Assembly: GCF_003339505.1 (NCBI RefSeq)
Contig: NZ_QPIW01000016.1
Coordinates: 87,423-151,422 of the forward strand
Source of the DNA: Runella aurantiaca
GTDB taxonomy: Bacteria > Bacteroidota > Bacteroidia > Cytophagales > Spirosomataceae
DNA length: 64,000 bases
Direction: 5' to 3'
Shown: one piece after another, positions 16,668 through 25,515 of the stretch
Numbering within the stretch: the first letter of the stretch is position 1
Layout of the letters: each line of letters starts with the position of its first letter
Translations under genes and position numbers: made by a program
Notes under the pieces: model-generated
The model's database searches: none
Told to the model about the DNA's origin: nothing
The model's input: only the letters and a program-made list of their open reading frames with translations

Positions 16668-17258
16668 ATGATTGTCAGTCAGATTCAACAGGAAGAATCC
16701 TTGCTTTGGGAGCGACTGAAAGCGGGCGATACGGCCGCTTTTGGTGAGATTTCCATGCGGTATTATCGGCTGTTGTTTGATTATGGACGAAAATTTACCA
16801 AAGACCGTGAGCTTATTAAGGATGTCATTCAGGATGTTTTGTTGTTGATTTGGCAAAAAAAAGGGCAAATTGACTCAAACGAAAACGTAAAGCTATACCT
16901 CCTTAAGATTGTAAGGAATCGGCTGTACAAAGAACTGCAAAAACAGCAATTACGAGCTTCTGAAGATTATTTCGAACAGTTGGAAGTGGCTGATTCGGAA
17001 GAAGCGTTGATTATTTCGACCGAATCTACCCAAAGTATCATTGCCAAGTTAAATCTTCACCTTAAGGCACTTCCCAAACGGCAGCAGGAAGTTCTTTTTC
17101 TTAAATTCTACCAAGACCTCACCAATGATGAAATTGCGGAGGTGATGCACATCAACCGTCAGTCTGTCGCCAATTTGCTGCACAACGGTCTGCGCCTGCT
17201 CAAAGCCCGTTTTTTTCTGACCACCCTCGGTTTTCTGTTGATAGCCTGGATTGCGTAA
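16668..17258 (+). CDS. ECF sigma factor, FecI-like
   Basis: 196 residues from ATG 16668. A TTG at 16644 in the same frame is possible but less likely. Sigma region 2 lies at about 15-85 (DAFG-like core, then LIKDVIQDVLLLIWQKK). Region 4 lies at about 130-185 (ALPKRQQEVLFLKFYQDLTNDEIAEVMHINRQSVANLLHNGLRLLK). It is followed by a FecR-like gene and a SusC with an STN domain, the standard trans-envelope signalling arrangement. The C-terminus is unusual: after region 4 the last dozen residues are strongly hydrophobic (TTLGFLLIAWIA), as if membrane-attached. Confidence 0.92.
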   Translation: MIVSQIQQEESLLWERLKAGDTAAFGEISMRYYRLLFDYGRKFTKDRELIKDVIQDVLLLIWQKKGQIDSNENVKLYLLKIVRNRLYKELQKQQLRASEDYFEQLEVADSEEALIISTESTQSIIAKLNLHLKALPKRQQEVLFLKFYQDLTNDEIAEVMHINRQSVANLLHNGLRLLKARFFLTTLGFLLIAWIA

Positions 17259-17442
17259 CAATGCTGTTTATCAAGTAGATATTCTCGCCCGCTCTCAGTC
17301 TTGACAATTTGATAATGATTCAAATTCTCCCCAACGGGAAATAATTTCTTCTTTTGCGCAAAAATTTTTGGCTTTCAATGAGTATCGGCAGGTATTCTTT
17401 GGATATACCTTACTAGATGCTCGGATAAGTACTATTTTTTCT

Positions 17443-18540
17443 ATGATAGATTATAGCAGGTTTAAAGTTGAAGACTTCGTAACGGATGAGTCTTTTTGCC
17501 TTTGGGTAAAGGGAACCTCGCCCGAGCATACTGCTTTTTGGGAATTTTGGACGGAAGAACATCCCGAGAAATCGGAAACGATTACGCAGGCCCGTATTTT
17601 GTTGCTGGGCCTGAAAAATCAGCCTACGGCCATCAACGAAGATGAGATTTCGTTGGAGGTTGAGAAAATCGTGCGGTTGGTAGAAAAACCTACTCCTTTT
17701 AAAGTCCATTTTGGGCTGTCTTTTTGGGCGCGTATAGCGGCGGTGGTGGTTTTGGCAGCGGGACTTGGTTGGTGGTTGTGGTTTCGAAACCCTATCTCAA
17801 TTTCTAAACTGAAACGCCCTGAAATAGCCGCGCAAACCACTGAAAATACCCGGGTGGAGGTCTCGAACAACACCCATTCTGATTATACTGCAACGCTGCC
17901 TGATGGGAGCACGGTTCAGCTAAAAAAAGGTAGTAAAGTGAGTTTTTCGGAGAAATTTTCGGGCGATAAGCGAGAGGTTTTCTTGACGGGAGAAGGTTTT
18001 TTTCAGGTAGTTCGTAATCCAAATAAACCCTTTTATGTGTATGCTAATGATTTGGTAACGAGGGTATTAGGGACGAGTTTTACGGTAAAGACCTATTCTA
18101 AGGAGCAAAAAGTAGTGGTGGCCGTCAAGACGGGAAAAGTAATGGTTTTCTCACTTTCTGAACTAAAGAAATCTGAAAAAATCGCCAATTATCATTTGCA
18201 AAGTTTGTACCTCCTGCCCAATCAACAGGCTACTTTTGAACGACAAAATGAGAAATTCAATAAGGCATTGGTGGAGCAGCCAGCCATCGTGACTCAGCCC
18301 GTAGAGACGCCCAATTTTACCTTTGAAAATACCCCCATTGCCGAAGTATTTGCCAAATTGAAAAAAGCCTACGGTGTAAATATCATGTACGACGCCGACC
18401 TCATGAAAAACTGTTCGGTCACGGCGCCGTTGGGCAATGAACCCCTTTTTGTGAAGCTTGATATTATCTGTAAAACGATTGGTGCACGCTACGAGATTGT
18501 CGAGACCGAAATCGTGGTTTCGAGCCGAGGGTGTCCGTAA
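17443..18540 (+). CDS. FecR-family anti-sigma factor
   Basis: 365 residues from ATG 17443; a TTG start upstream adds unrelated residues. The N-terminal cytoplasmic region (about 1-90) contains DESFCLWVKGTSPEHTAFWEFW. A single transmembrane helix is at about 98-118 (IAAVVVLAAGLGWWLWF). The periplasmic FecR domain follows (TATLPDGSTVQLKKGSKV, FLTGEGFFQVV, YANDLVTRVLGTSFTVKTY). The C-terminal part (FENTPIAEVFAKLKKAYGVNI) is the DUF4974-type domain that contacts the STN domain of the receptor. It should release the FecI-like sigma factor when the SusC at 18738 binds substrate. Confidence 0.93.
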   Translation: MIDYSRFKVEDFVTDESFCLWVKGTSPEHTAFWEFWTEEHPEKSETITQARILLLGLKNQPTAINEDEISLEVEKIVRLVEKPTPFKVHFGLSFWARIAAVVVLAAGLGWWLWFRNPISISKLKRPEIAAQTTENTRVEVSNNTHSDYTATLPDGSTVQLKKGSKVSFSEKFSGDKREVFLTGEGFFQVVRNPNKPFYVYANDLVTRVLGTSFTVKTYSKEQKVVVAVKTGKVMVFSLSELKKSEKIANYHLQSLYLLPNQQATFERQNEKFNKALVEQPAIVTQPVETPNFTFENTPIAEVFAKLKKAYGVNIMYDADLMKNCSVTAPLGNEPLFVKLDIICKTIGARYEIVETEIVVSSRGCP

Positions 18541-18669
18541 TTGCTTAAATTATAACCTTTTAACCATTACTCTATGTCCCCATAGCTACCCAACTACAAA
18601 AAAGAAGTCGGCAATGTTGCGACCATTACCGACCCTCTGATTTAGCCCCTTCATTTGTTAGCTGCAAAT

Positions 18670-18702
18670 ACCCGACAAATCGGGTGCTGAGGGGTGTTTT
18701 TA
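18670..18702 (+). terminator. Weak hairpin between fecR-like and susC-like genes
   Basis: ACCCGA (18670-18675) and TCGGGT (18680-18685) form a 6-bp stem with a 4-nt loop, followed after GCTGAGGGG by TGTTTTTATT. It may be a terminator or attenuator separating the regulators from the uptake genes. The stem is short. Confidence 0.4.
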
Positions 18703-18737
18703 TTCAAAAAAACTTGAACTAAAACCAATTCAAATGT

Positions 18738-21700
18738 ATGGAAAGTTTACCAAAAAAGCGCAAACTGTTGCTTATAGCTATGCGAATCACATGTTTACAG
18801 TTGTTGATCAGCGTCGTGCTCAGTGGCTTGGCCGTTGCCAATGAAGGGCTGGCACAGGAGTCCCTTACCCGAAACGTGAGTGTGCAGATCGAAAACAAAC
18901 CGCTCAAAACAGCGTTGGGCATCTTGGAAAAATCAGCAAATGTGAAATTCACTTATCTGCCCCAACTGGTTTCCAAAAATGATAAAGTGTCTATCTCGGC
19001 CAATATGCAGCCGTTATCGGTTATCCTCGAAAAATTACTCAAACCGCTCAACTTAGCGTATGAAGCATCGGGTGAGTACATTATTTTGACTAAAGCTGAA
19101 ACGCAATTGCTCGAAAAAAGGGGATTTACCCCCATCAAGACCATTGACCAAAATGTGAAAGGTCGGGTCAACGATGAAAAAGGAGAAGGTCTACCTGGTG
19201 TAAGCGTACTCATTAAAGGCTCGCAACGCGGTGCCACAACCGATGCCAACGGCGAGTTTTCGTTGACGGTTCCTGACGAAAAAGCGATTTTGATTTTTAG
19301 TTATGTGGGCTATTTACCGCAAGAAATTGTGGTTGGGAATCAGACCAGCATCACGCTATCACTCAAAGCCGACCTAAAGACCCTCAACGAAGTGGTTGTG
19401 GTAGGGTATGGCGTTCAAAAGAAAGCCAATCTAACGGGCGCGGTGGATATGATTACGAGTGAGGTGTTTGAAAACCGCCCCATGACCAATATCAACCAAG
19501 GACTCCAAGGTGTTTTGCCAAACCTTAACATCAAAATGGGGGATGGAAAACCAAATCAGGCCCCTAGTTTTAACATCAGGGGTACCACTTCCATCGGCCA
19601 AGGTGGAAGCGCGCTTGTACTGATTGACAACGTAGAAGGTGACCCGAGTTTGTTGAATCCCAACGATATAGCCAGCATTACGCTCTTGAAAGATGCGGCT
19701 TCTGCGTCTATTTATGGCGCTAGGGGTGTGTTTGGGGTGGTGCTGATTACCACAAAAAATCCTACGGCGGGAAAAACCAACGTGACGTATTCCAGCAATT
19801 ATTCAATTAAACAACCCATTGCAAGACCTGATTTGGTTACTGATGGCTACACTTGGGCTTCAATGTTTGCGGAGTCATTTGTCAATTTTGGCGGTACTTT
19901 CCCCCAAAACGCCAACAAAACCCTTAAATTTTCGCAGGCGTATTTAAACGAATTGAAAAGAAGGTCAGAAGTAGGGGGATTACCAGAGGTGGAAATTGAC
20001 CCCGCGACGGGCGAGTACGTCTACTACGGCAGTACCGACTATTACGGACACCTATACAAGAAATACAACAGCTCGAATGAACACAACCTGAGTATTTCTG
20101 GGAGCAGCGACAAGGCGAGTTACTTAATTACGGGCCGTTATTTTGGACAGGAAGGCTTGTTTCGCTACAACTCAGACGATTATCGGGTGTTTAACTTTAC
20201 GGGAAAAGGCTCAATCCAACTTTTTCCTTGGTTGAAAATCAACAATATGTCGCAATACTCCGACATGAAATACCATAACCCGCTCAACGTGGGCGAGGGC
20301 GGTGGTATATGGAGAAATATTGCGGATGAAGGCCACCCGCTAGCTCCCATGTTAAACCCCGACGGCACACTCACTTTTTCGTCGGCCTATAGTATCGGAG
20401 ACTTTTATTATGGCAAAAACGGTATTGATAACAACAAAAAAGTGTTTAGGAATACGACAGGTTTTGCGGCCCAGTTTTTCAATGATAAATTCAGGGTAAA
20501 AGGTGATTTTACGATTCAAAACACCGACAACAACGACCGAACCAAAGCCGTACCCGTGCCCTACAGCATCAAACCCGGCACGATAGCTTACGTAGGAACC
20601 ACCACCAATTATATCAACGATGTGTACCGCGAAACGGCCTACATGACCACGAACTTTTATACCGAGTACGAGGACACGTTTAAGGAAAACCATTATTTGA
20701 AAGTGTTGGCGGGATACAACTACGAACAGTCTAATTTCAGACGCCTTTCGGCGCAGCGAAACGGATTGATTTTTGAAGATGCCAACGACATCAATTTGGC
20801 CCTTGGACAAGCCATCAACACCACGGGTGGCTGGGAGCGCTGGAAAATACAAGGAGGTTTTGCCCGACTTAATTATTCTTACAAAGACCGGTATTTGTTG
20901 GAGTTGAACGGCCGCTACGATGGTTCTTCAAAATTTCCGAACAATCAGCGTTTTGCGTTCTTTCCTTCCTATTCAGTGGGTTGGAGAGTTTCAAAAGAAC
21001 CGTTTTGGAAAGTGCCCGCGCACATTATTTCTGACCTGAAATTCAGGGCTTCGTACGGTTCTCTAGGAAACGGTAACATTGGCTCGTATGCATACCTAGA
21101 GCAATTTTCGATTTCGCAATCTGCAATGGTGCTCAATGGCCAAAGACCCCAGCAAACCCGAAACCCAACGGTGTTGCCAGAAGGGTTGACGTGGGAAACC
21201 GCTACCACCAAAAACGTCGGAATTGATTTGTCGATGCTCTCCAATCGGCTCACGTTTGTGGCCGATGCTTACATCCGGACCACTACCGATATGTTTACGG
21301 TTGGTTTGACGCTGCCCGCTGTTTTTGGTGCGGCTGCGCCACGAGGCAACTACGCAGACTTGGAAACCAAAGGTTGGGAGGCAATGCTTTCGTACCGGGA
21401 TAAATTTTCGGTCGCTTCAAAACCCTTTAATTTCGATGTTCGTCTGACCCTCGCTGATTATAAGGCGGTGATTACCAAGTACAACAACCCTCAAAAACTT
21501 TTGAGTGATTATTACGAAGGGCAGGTATTGGGAGAAATTTGGGGGTATCAGACCGAAGGTTTCTTCAAGTCGGCCGATGACGTGAAAAACAGCGCCAGCC
21601 AAAATTTATTCAGAACGGCGTCTAATGGGCTGTGGTTTCCGGGAGATATTAAGTTTCGGGATACAAATGGTGACGGAGAAATTACTCCAGGTACTAATAG

Positions 21701-22289
21701 AATCGAAAACCCGGGCGACCGTTCAATCATTGGAAACTCCACTCCGCGATATACGTACGGGGTGATGTTGGGAGCTGATTGGAATAACTTCTTCTTCTCG
21801 GCCTTTTTCCAGGGTGTTGGAAAACAAAACTGGTATCCTAGCCGCGAAGCAAACCTGTTTTGGGGGCAGTACAACCGTCCTTATGGCGACATTCCCAAAA
21901 GCCAACTTGGCAATATCTGGACGGAACAAAACCCCGATGCTTATTTCCCAAGATACGTTTCTCGCATTGCCAGCAATGCCAACGGAACCCTCAGCGCCGC
22001 CCAGACCAGATACCTCCAAAATGTAGCTTATCTACGATTGAAAAATATCCAATTGGGCTACAATCTGCCGCGTACCATTGCTGGAAAAATCGGCGCTTCG
22101 GCCGCTCGGGTGTTTCTTTCGGCCGAGAATATCTGGTCATTGTCGCCATTGTACAAAATCACCCGTGATTTTGACGTAGAAAGCGCCGTGGCTTCCGATC
22201 AAGTATTTAATCCCGGTGGAAACTCAGGCGATGCTTATAATTATCCGTTGATGAAAAGTGTCACCTGTGGCTTGTCTATCACGTTTTAA
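18738..22289 (+). CDS. SusC/RagA-type TonB-dependent outer-membrane transporter with STN domain
   Basis: 1183 residues. A signal segment is at about 10-38. The STN domain is at about 48-118 (IENKPLKTALGILEKSANVKFTYL ... EASGEYIILTKAE) and receives or passes the signal to FecR. The carboxypeptidase-like barrel-associated domain is at about 137-222 (VKGRVNDEKGEGLPGVSVLI). The plug starts NEVVVVGYGVQKKANLTGAV, and the SusC box LLKDAASASIYGARGVFGVV is clear. The beta-barrel runs to the C-terminal strand ending in SITF. It forms the channel of a SusCD complex with the next gene, 20 nt downstream. Confidence 0.96.
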   Translation: MESLPKKRKLLLIAMRITCLQLLISVVLSGLAVANEGLAQESLTRNVSVQIENKPLKTALGILEKSANVKFTYLPQLVSKNDKVSISANMQPLSVILEKLLKPLNLAYEASGEYIILTKAETQLLEKRGFTPIKTIDQNVKGRVNDEKGEGLPGVSVLIKGSQRGATTDANGEFSLTVPDEKAILIFSYVGYLPQEIVVGNQTSITLSLKADLKTLNEVVVVGYGVQKKANLTGAVDMITSEVFENRPMTNINQGLQGVLPNLNIKMGDGKPNQAPSFNIRGTTSIGQGGSALVLIDNVEGDPSLLNPNDIASITLLKDAASASIYGARGVFGVVLITTKNPTAGKTNVTYSSNYSIKQPIARPDLVTDGYTWASMFAESFVNFGGTFPQNANKTLKFSQAYLNELKRRSEVGGLPEVEIDPATGEYVYYGSTDYYGHLYKKYNSSNEHNLSISGSSDKASYLITGRYFGQEGLFRYNSDDYRVFNFTGKGSIQLFPWLKINNMSQYSDMKYHNPLNVGEGGGIWRNIADEGHPLAPMLNPDGTLTFSSAYSIGDFYYGKNGIDNNKKVFRNTTGFAAQFFNDKFRVKGDFTIQNTDNNDRTKAVPVPYSIKPGTIAYVGTTTNYINDVYRETAYMTTNFYTEYEDTFKENHYLKVLAGYNYEQSNFRRLSAQRNGLIFEDANDINLALGQAINTTGGWERWKIQGGFARLNYSYKDRYLLELNGRYDGSSKFPNNQRFAFFPSYSVGWRVSKEPFWKVPAHIISDLKFRASYGSLGNGNIGSYAYLEQFSISQSAMVLNGQRPQQTRNPTVLPEGLTWETATTKNVGIDLSMLSNRLTFVADAYIRTTTDMFTVGLTLPAVFGAAAPRGNYADLETKGWEAMLSYRDKFSVASKPFNFDVRLTLADYKAVITKYNNPQKLLSDYYEGQVLGEIWGYQTEGFFKSADDVKNSASQNLFRTASNGLWFPGDIKFRDTNGDGEITPGTNRIENPGDRSIIGNSTPRYTYGVMLGADWNNFFFSAFFQGVGKQNWYPSREANLFWGQYNRPYGDIPKSQLGNIWTEQNPDAYFPRYVSRIASNANGTLSAAQTRYLQNVAYLRLKNIQLGYNLPRTIAGKIGASAARVFLSAENIWSLSPLYKITRDFDVESAVASDQVFNPGGNSGDAYNYPLMKSVTCGLSITF

Positions 22290-22309
22290 TCACCTAAAAA
22301 AGCACGATC

Positions 22310-24076
22310 ATGAAGCTCAAATATATTTTTGTATTACTGACCTCTGCCTTGTTTATGGGCTGTAATTTGGAGGAACTTCCCGAAGCGACCACCTCAAAAG
22401 GCCCTATTTTTGGCAGTGAGAGCGGTTTGGTACTCTATACAAATTCGTTTTACACGATGTTTAACGGCAAAAATCTTCACCGGGCCGATGCCATGTCGGA
22501 CTACTTGGCCCGTAGAGATTCGCCGCCGTTTATTACCGAAGGCAACTTCAGTGCCCAAATAAGCTCGGGCTGGACATGGAATGATTTAAGAAATATCAAT
22601 TATTTCATCCAGAACTGTAACGACCCCAGAGTTCCCGTCGCGGTCCGCAACAATTACCTCGGCATTGCCAAGTTTTTCAGAGCGTGGTTTTATTTCGATA
22701 AAGTAAAACGTTTTGGCGATGTGCCGTGGATTGGCAGACCTCTTGACGTGACCGATACTGAATTGTTGTTTAAGGGACGTGACCCCCGCGCTATGGTGAT
22801 GGATTCGGTCTTGGCTGATTTGGATTTTGCCTGTCAAAATATCATTTCGGGAAGTGAGCCTTCTCGTAGTTTGGTGACCAAATACGTGGCCTATGCCTTC
22901 AAAGCACGCGTTGCCTTACACGAAGGTACATTTCGTAAATACCACACCAATCTGGGGTTGCAGGCTACGGCGAGTGGGTTGCTAAACCAGGCGGCAGTAG
23001 CGGCCAAGAAGGTGATGGATGAGTCGGGCTATAAATTGTATGACGGGGCAGGTATTGATAAATCGTACCGTCAGGTGTTTATCAATGGCGCGCCGATTGC
23101 GACCGAAGTAATGCTCTCGGCGGTGTGTGATTTGGCATTGAATAACTTGAACGATGCCAACTGGTACTGGACCAGCGGTACGTATGGCGACAAAGCTAGT
23201 TTTATCCGTAGCTTTATCAATACTTACTTGAACATCGATGGGACGCCCTTTACCAACAATCCAGCCTACAAAACCATGTTGTTTAAAGATGAGGTAAAAG
23301 GGCGCGATAAGCGGCTGACCCAAACCATCCGGGCGGGAGATTATAAGCGCGTAAATGCGGGGGTTTTGGTGCCATCTCCGCCGCTTTTCTCTTACACGTT
23401 TACGGGTTATATGCCCATCAAATGGGCGTTGGATGATATGTATTACGATACCCGTGACCTAAATATCAACTCAGTGAGTATTTTCCGGTATGCCGAAGTG
23501 TTGTTGGCGTATGCTGAAGCCAAAGCGGAGCTTGGAACACTTACGGATGCAGATTGGGCCCTAACCATCGGGGCGTTGCGTAAAAGAGCGGGGATTACCG
23601 GCGGGCTAACCACCAAACCAACCGTGGTTGATAAATATCTGCAAACCACGTATTTTCCGGCCATTACTGACCCTGTTTTGTTGGAAGTACGCCGCGAAAG
23701 AGGCATCGAATTGTGCTTAGAAGGATTCCGTTTTGACGACATCGTACGCTGGAAAAGGGGCGAGTTGATGCAAATGGAATGGAACGGAATGTACGTTCCA
23801 GAACTGAATAAACCGATGGATTTGAACGAAGATGGTATTTTGGATGTCGCTTTCTACAAAACGCTTCCGACCAAAGTTCCGGGGGTAACCTACGTAGAAG
23901 TTTCACCGTCTATTGCGGGTAAGCCAAATTCTCAGCTTATTTCGGGAGATACTTCGGGCGAACTTACTTGGCTGAATAATATTCCCAGAAAGTGGGCGGA
24001 GAGAAACTACTATTACCCCATTCCGACGGGAGATCTTATTACCAATCCCAAACTTACCCAAAATCCAGGTTGGTAG
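22310..24076 (+). CDS. SusD/RagB-type substrate-binding lipoprotein
   Basis: 588 residues with a lipoprotein signal ending ALFMGC, giving Cys18. The SusD fold signatures are present: WNDLRNINYFIQNC, GIAKFFRAWFYFDKVKRFGDVPWIG, YVAYAFKARVALHEGTF, and the C-terminal SIFRYAEVLLAYAEAKAELG with RRERGIELCLEGFRFDDIVRWKRG. It serves as the lid of the SusC channel. It is the last gene before a strong hairpin at 24142, and no glycoside hydrolase or sulfatase lies in the locus, so the ligand is probably small and ready to use. Confidence 0.96.
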   Translation: MKLKYIFVLLTSALFMGCNLEELPEATTSKGPIFGSESGLVLYTNSFYTMFNGKNLHRADAMSDYLARRDSPPFITEGNFSAQISSGWTWNDLRNINYFIQNCNDPRVPVAVRNNYLGIAKFFRAWFYFDKVKRFGDVPWIGRPLDVTDTELLFKGRDPRAMVMDSVLADLDFACQNIISGSEPSRSLVTKYVAYAFKARVALHEGTFRKYHTNLGLQATASGLLNQAAVAAKKVMDESGYKLYDGAGIDKSYRQVFINGAPIATEVMLSAVCDLALNNLNDANWYWTSGTYGDKASFIRSFINTYLNIDGTPFTNNPAYKTMLFKDEVKGRDKRLTQTIRAGDYKRVNAGVLVPSPPLFSYTFTGYMPIKWALDDMYYDTRDLNINSVSIFRYAEVLLAYAEAKAELGTLTDADWALTIGALRKRAGITGGLTTKPTVVDKYLQTTYFPAITDPVLLEVRRERGIELCLEGFRFDDIVRWKRGELMQMEWNGMYVPELNKPMDLNEDGILDVAFYKTLPTKVPGVTYVEVSPSIAGKPNSQLISGDTSGELTWLNNIPRKWAERNYYYPIPTGDLITNPKLTQNPGW

Positions 24077-24141
24077 ATTGAGCCTAATATGAAGGCGAGA
24101 CGTTAAGTATTTATTCTGCTATCAGTGCATTAGCTATCAGT

Positions 24142-24178
24142 GCATTAGCTCGGGCCATGACCGAGCTAATGCTGTTTT
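24142..24178 (+). terminator. Intrinsic terminator of the susCD unit
   Basis: Arms GCATTAGCTCGG (24142-24153) and CCGAGCTAATGC (24161-24172) form a perfect 12-bp stem with a 7-nt loop, followed by TGTTTTTGGG. Immediately upstream a 15-nt word, GCTATCAGTGCATTA, is repeated in tandem (about 24118-24146). Confidence 0.82.
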
Positions 24179-24217
24179 TGGGGGAGAATAACGATTCTTA
24201 AAACAGTAATAAAATTC

Positions 24218-24235
24218 TTTTTTTTACTTTACCTA
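24218..24235 (+). promoter_or_regulatory. 18-nt block shared with the promoter region at 15287
   Basis: TTTTTTTTACTTTACCTA, 17/18 identical to the block upstream of the Gfo/Idh/MocA gene. It lies 77 nt before the isomerase ATG and is followed by the second shared word ATACCAAAT near 24279. Suggests both enzymes answer to the same control. Confidence 0.45.
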
Positions 24236-24312
24236 TTTATCAAAAAGCTTGCAGCGATTTGCTTAATTGCGGGCATAAATACCAAATTTTAGTCTTTTAC
24301 TTATTCAAATCA

Positions 24313-25365
24313 ATGAAAACCATCAAAGGACCTGCCATATTTTTGGCGCAATTCATGGGCGATGAAGCCCCGTTTAATTCGTTGGATACCATCGCCGCTT
24401 ACATGGCTGATTTGGGTTATAAAGGCATTCAGATCCCGACTTGGGACCCGCGTTGCATTGACCTTAAAACCGCCGCCGAGTCAAAAACGTATTGCGACGA
24501 ATACAAAGGAAAATTGGCCGACATTGGCGTTGAAATCACCGAACTTTCTTCGCACTTGCAAGGGCAATTGGTGGCCGTTCACCCCGCTTATGACCCCATG
24601 TTTGACAGTTTCGCGTCGCCCGAAGTACGCAATAATCCTGCGGCCCGGACCGAATGGGCGGTGCAGCAGTTGATGTGGGCCGCCAAAGCTTCTCAAAACT
24701 TAGGTTTAACCTCACACGTAACTTTCTCGGGTGCGTTATTGTGGCCGTTTTTGTATCCGTGGCCGCAGCGCCCTGCAGGATTGGTGGAAACGGGCTTTAA
24801 AGAACTCGGAAAGCGTTGGACACCGATTTTGAACGCGTTCGACGAAGCGGGCGTGAACGTTGGCTATGAGCTTCACCCCGGCGAAGACCTCCACGACGGA
24901 ATTACGTTTGAAATGTTTTTGGAAGCTGTGGGCAATCACCCACGTGCGGGTATCAACTACGACCCAAGCCATTTTGTGTTGCAACAATTGGATTACCTCC
25001 AATTCATTGATTTCTACCACGAGCGTATTTTTGCGTATCACGTTAAAGATGCTGAATTCAACCCAACAGGTAAGCAGGGCGTTTACAGTGGATTCCAAGG
25101 CTGGGCCGACCGCGCAGGTCGTTTCCGTTCGTTGGGCGACGGACAGGTGGATTTTAGCGGTATTTTCTCAAAACTTTCGCAGTACAACTACGACGGTTGG
25201 GCCGTGTTGGAATGGGAGTGCTGCATCAAATCGCCGATTCAAGGAGCCGCCGAAGGAGCACCGTTCATTGCCGACCATATCATTCAAGTGACTGAAAAAG
25301 CCTTTGATGATTTTGCAGGAACGGGCGCCGACGAAGCCTTTAACCGTAAAGTGCTTGGTTTGTAA
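24313..25365 (+). CDS. Sugar phosphate isomerase/epimerase family TIM-barrel protein
   Basis: 350 residues from ATG 24313; the upstream in-frame extension is discarded because the shared promoter region lies there. It is an AP-endonuclease-2/xylose-isomerase-like barrel (COG1082 type). Metal-site motifs include VNVGYELHPGEDLHDG, INYDPSHFVLQQLDY, FAYHVKDAEF and DGWAVLEWECC. Members act on ketoses or inosose-type intermediates (IolE/IolI relatives) and commonly accompany Gfo/Idh/MocA oxidoreductases. Here it ends the uptake locus and probably performs the step after the 15417 oxidoreductase. Confidence 0.9.
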   Translation: MKTIKGPAIFLAQFMGDEAPFNSLDTIAAYMADLGYKGIQIPTWDPRCIDLKTAAESKTYCDEYKGKLADIGVEITELSSHLQGQLVAVHPAYDPMFDSFASPEVRNNPAARTEWAVQQLMWAAKASQNLGLTSHVTFSGALLWPFLYPWPQRPAGLVETGFKELGKRWTPILNAFDEAGVNVGYELHPGEDLHDGITFEMFLEAVGNHPRAGINYDPSHFVLQQLDYLQFIDFYHERIFAYHVKDAEFNPTGKQGVYSGFQGWADRAGRFRSLGDGQVDFSGIFSKLSQYNYDGWAVLEWECCIKSPIQGAAEGAPFIADHIIQVTEKAFDDFAGTGADEAFNRKVLGL

Positions 25366-25380
25366 ATCGTCAAATAAAAG

Positions 25381-25409
25381 CCTTCCGAAAGTTTTAAATT
25401 TTCGGAAGG
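25381..25409. terminator. Hairpin 1 of a three-palindrome array
   Basis: Arms CCTTCCGAAA (25381-25390) and TTTCGGAAGG (25400-25409) form a perfect 10-bp stem with a 9-nt loop. It starts 16 nt after the isomerase stop and likely terminates it. Confidence 0.7.
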
Positions 25410-25423
25410 TTCCCCATAAAAAC

Positions 25424-25453
25424 TTATGTCAGGGTTCTCAAACCCTGACATAA
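25424..25453. repeat. Palindrome 2 of the array
   Basis: Arms TTATGTCAGGGTT (25424-25436) and AACCCTGACATAA (25441-25453) are perfect over 13 bp with a 4-nt loop. No T-run follows. It looks like a dispersed palindromic repeat rather than a dedicated terminator. Confidence 0.6.
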
Positions 25454-25454
25454 T

Positions 25455-25496
25455 AAAAAAGCGTCGGACGGTTTCAAACCGTCCGACGCTTTTTTA
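25455..25496. terminator. Palindrome 3 of the array, bidirectional terminator
   Basis: A near-uninterrupted inverted repeat: GCGTCGGACGGTTT (25461-25474), one C, then its exact complement (25476-25489), flanked by six A on the left and a T-run on the right. The effective loop is about TTTCAAA. It sits between the convergent isomerase and cytochrome genes. Confidence 0.8.
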
Positions 25497-25515
25497 TTTG
25501 CGACGTTACAAAAGG

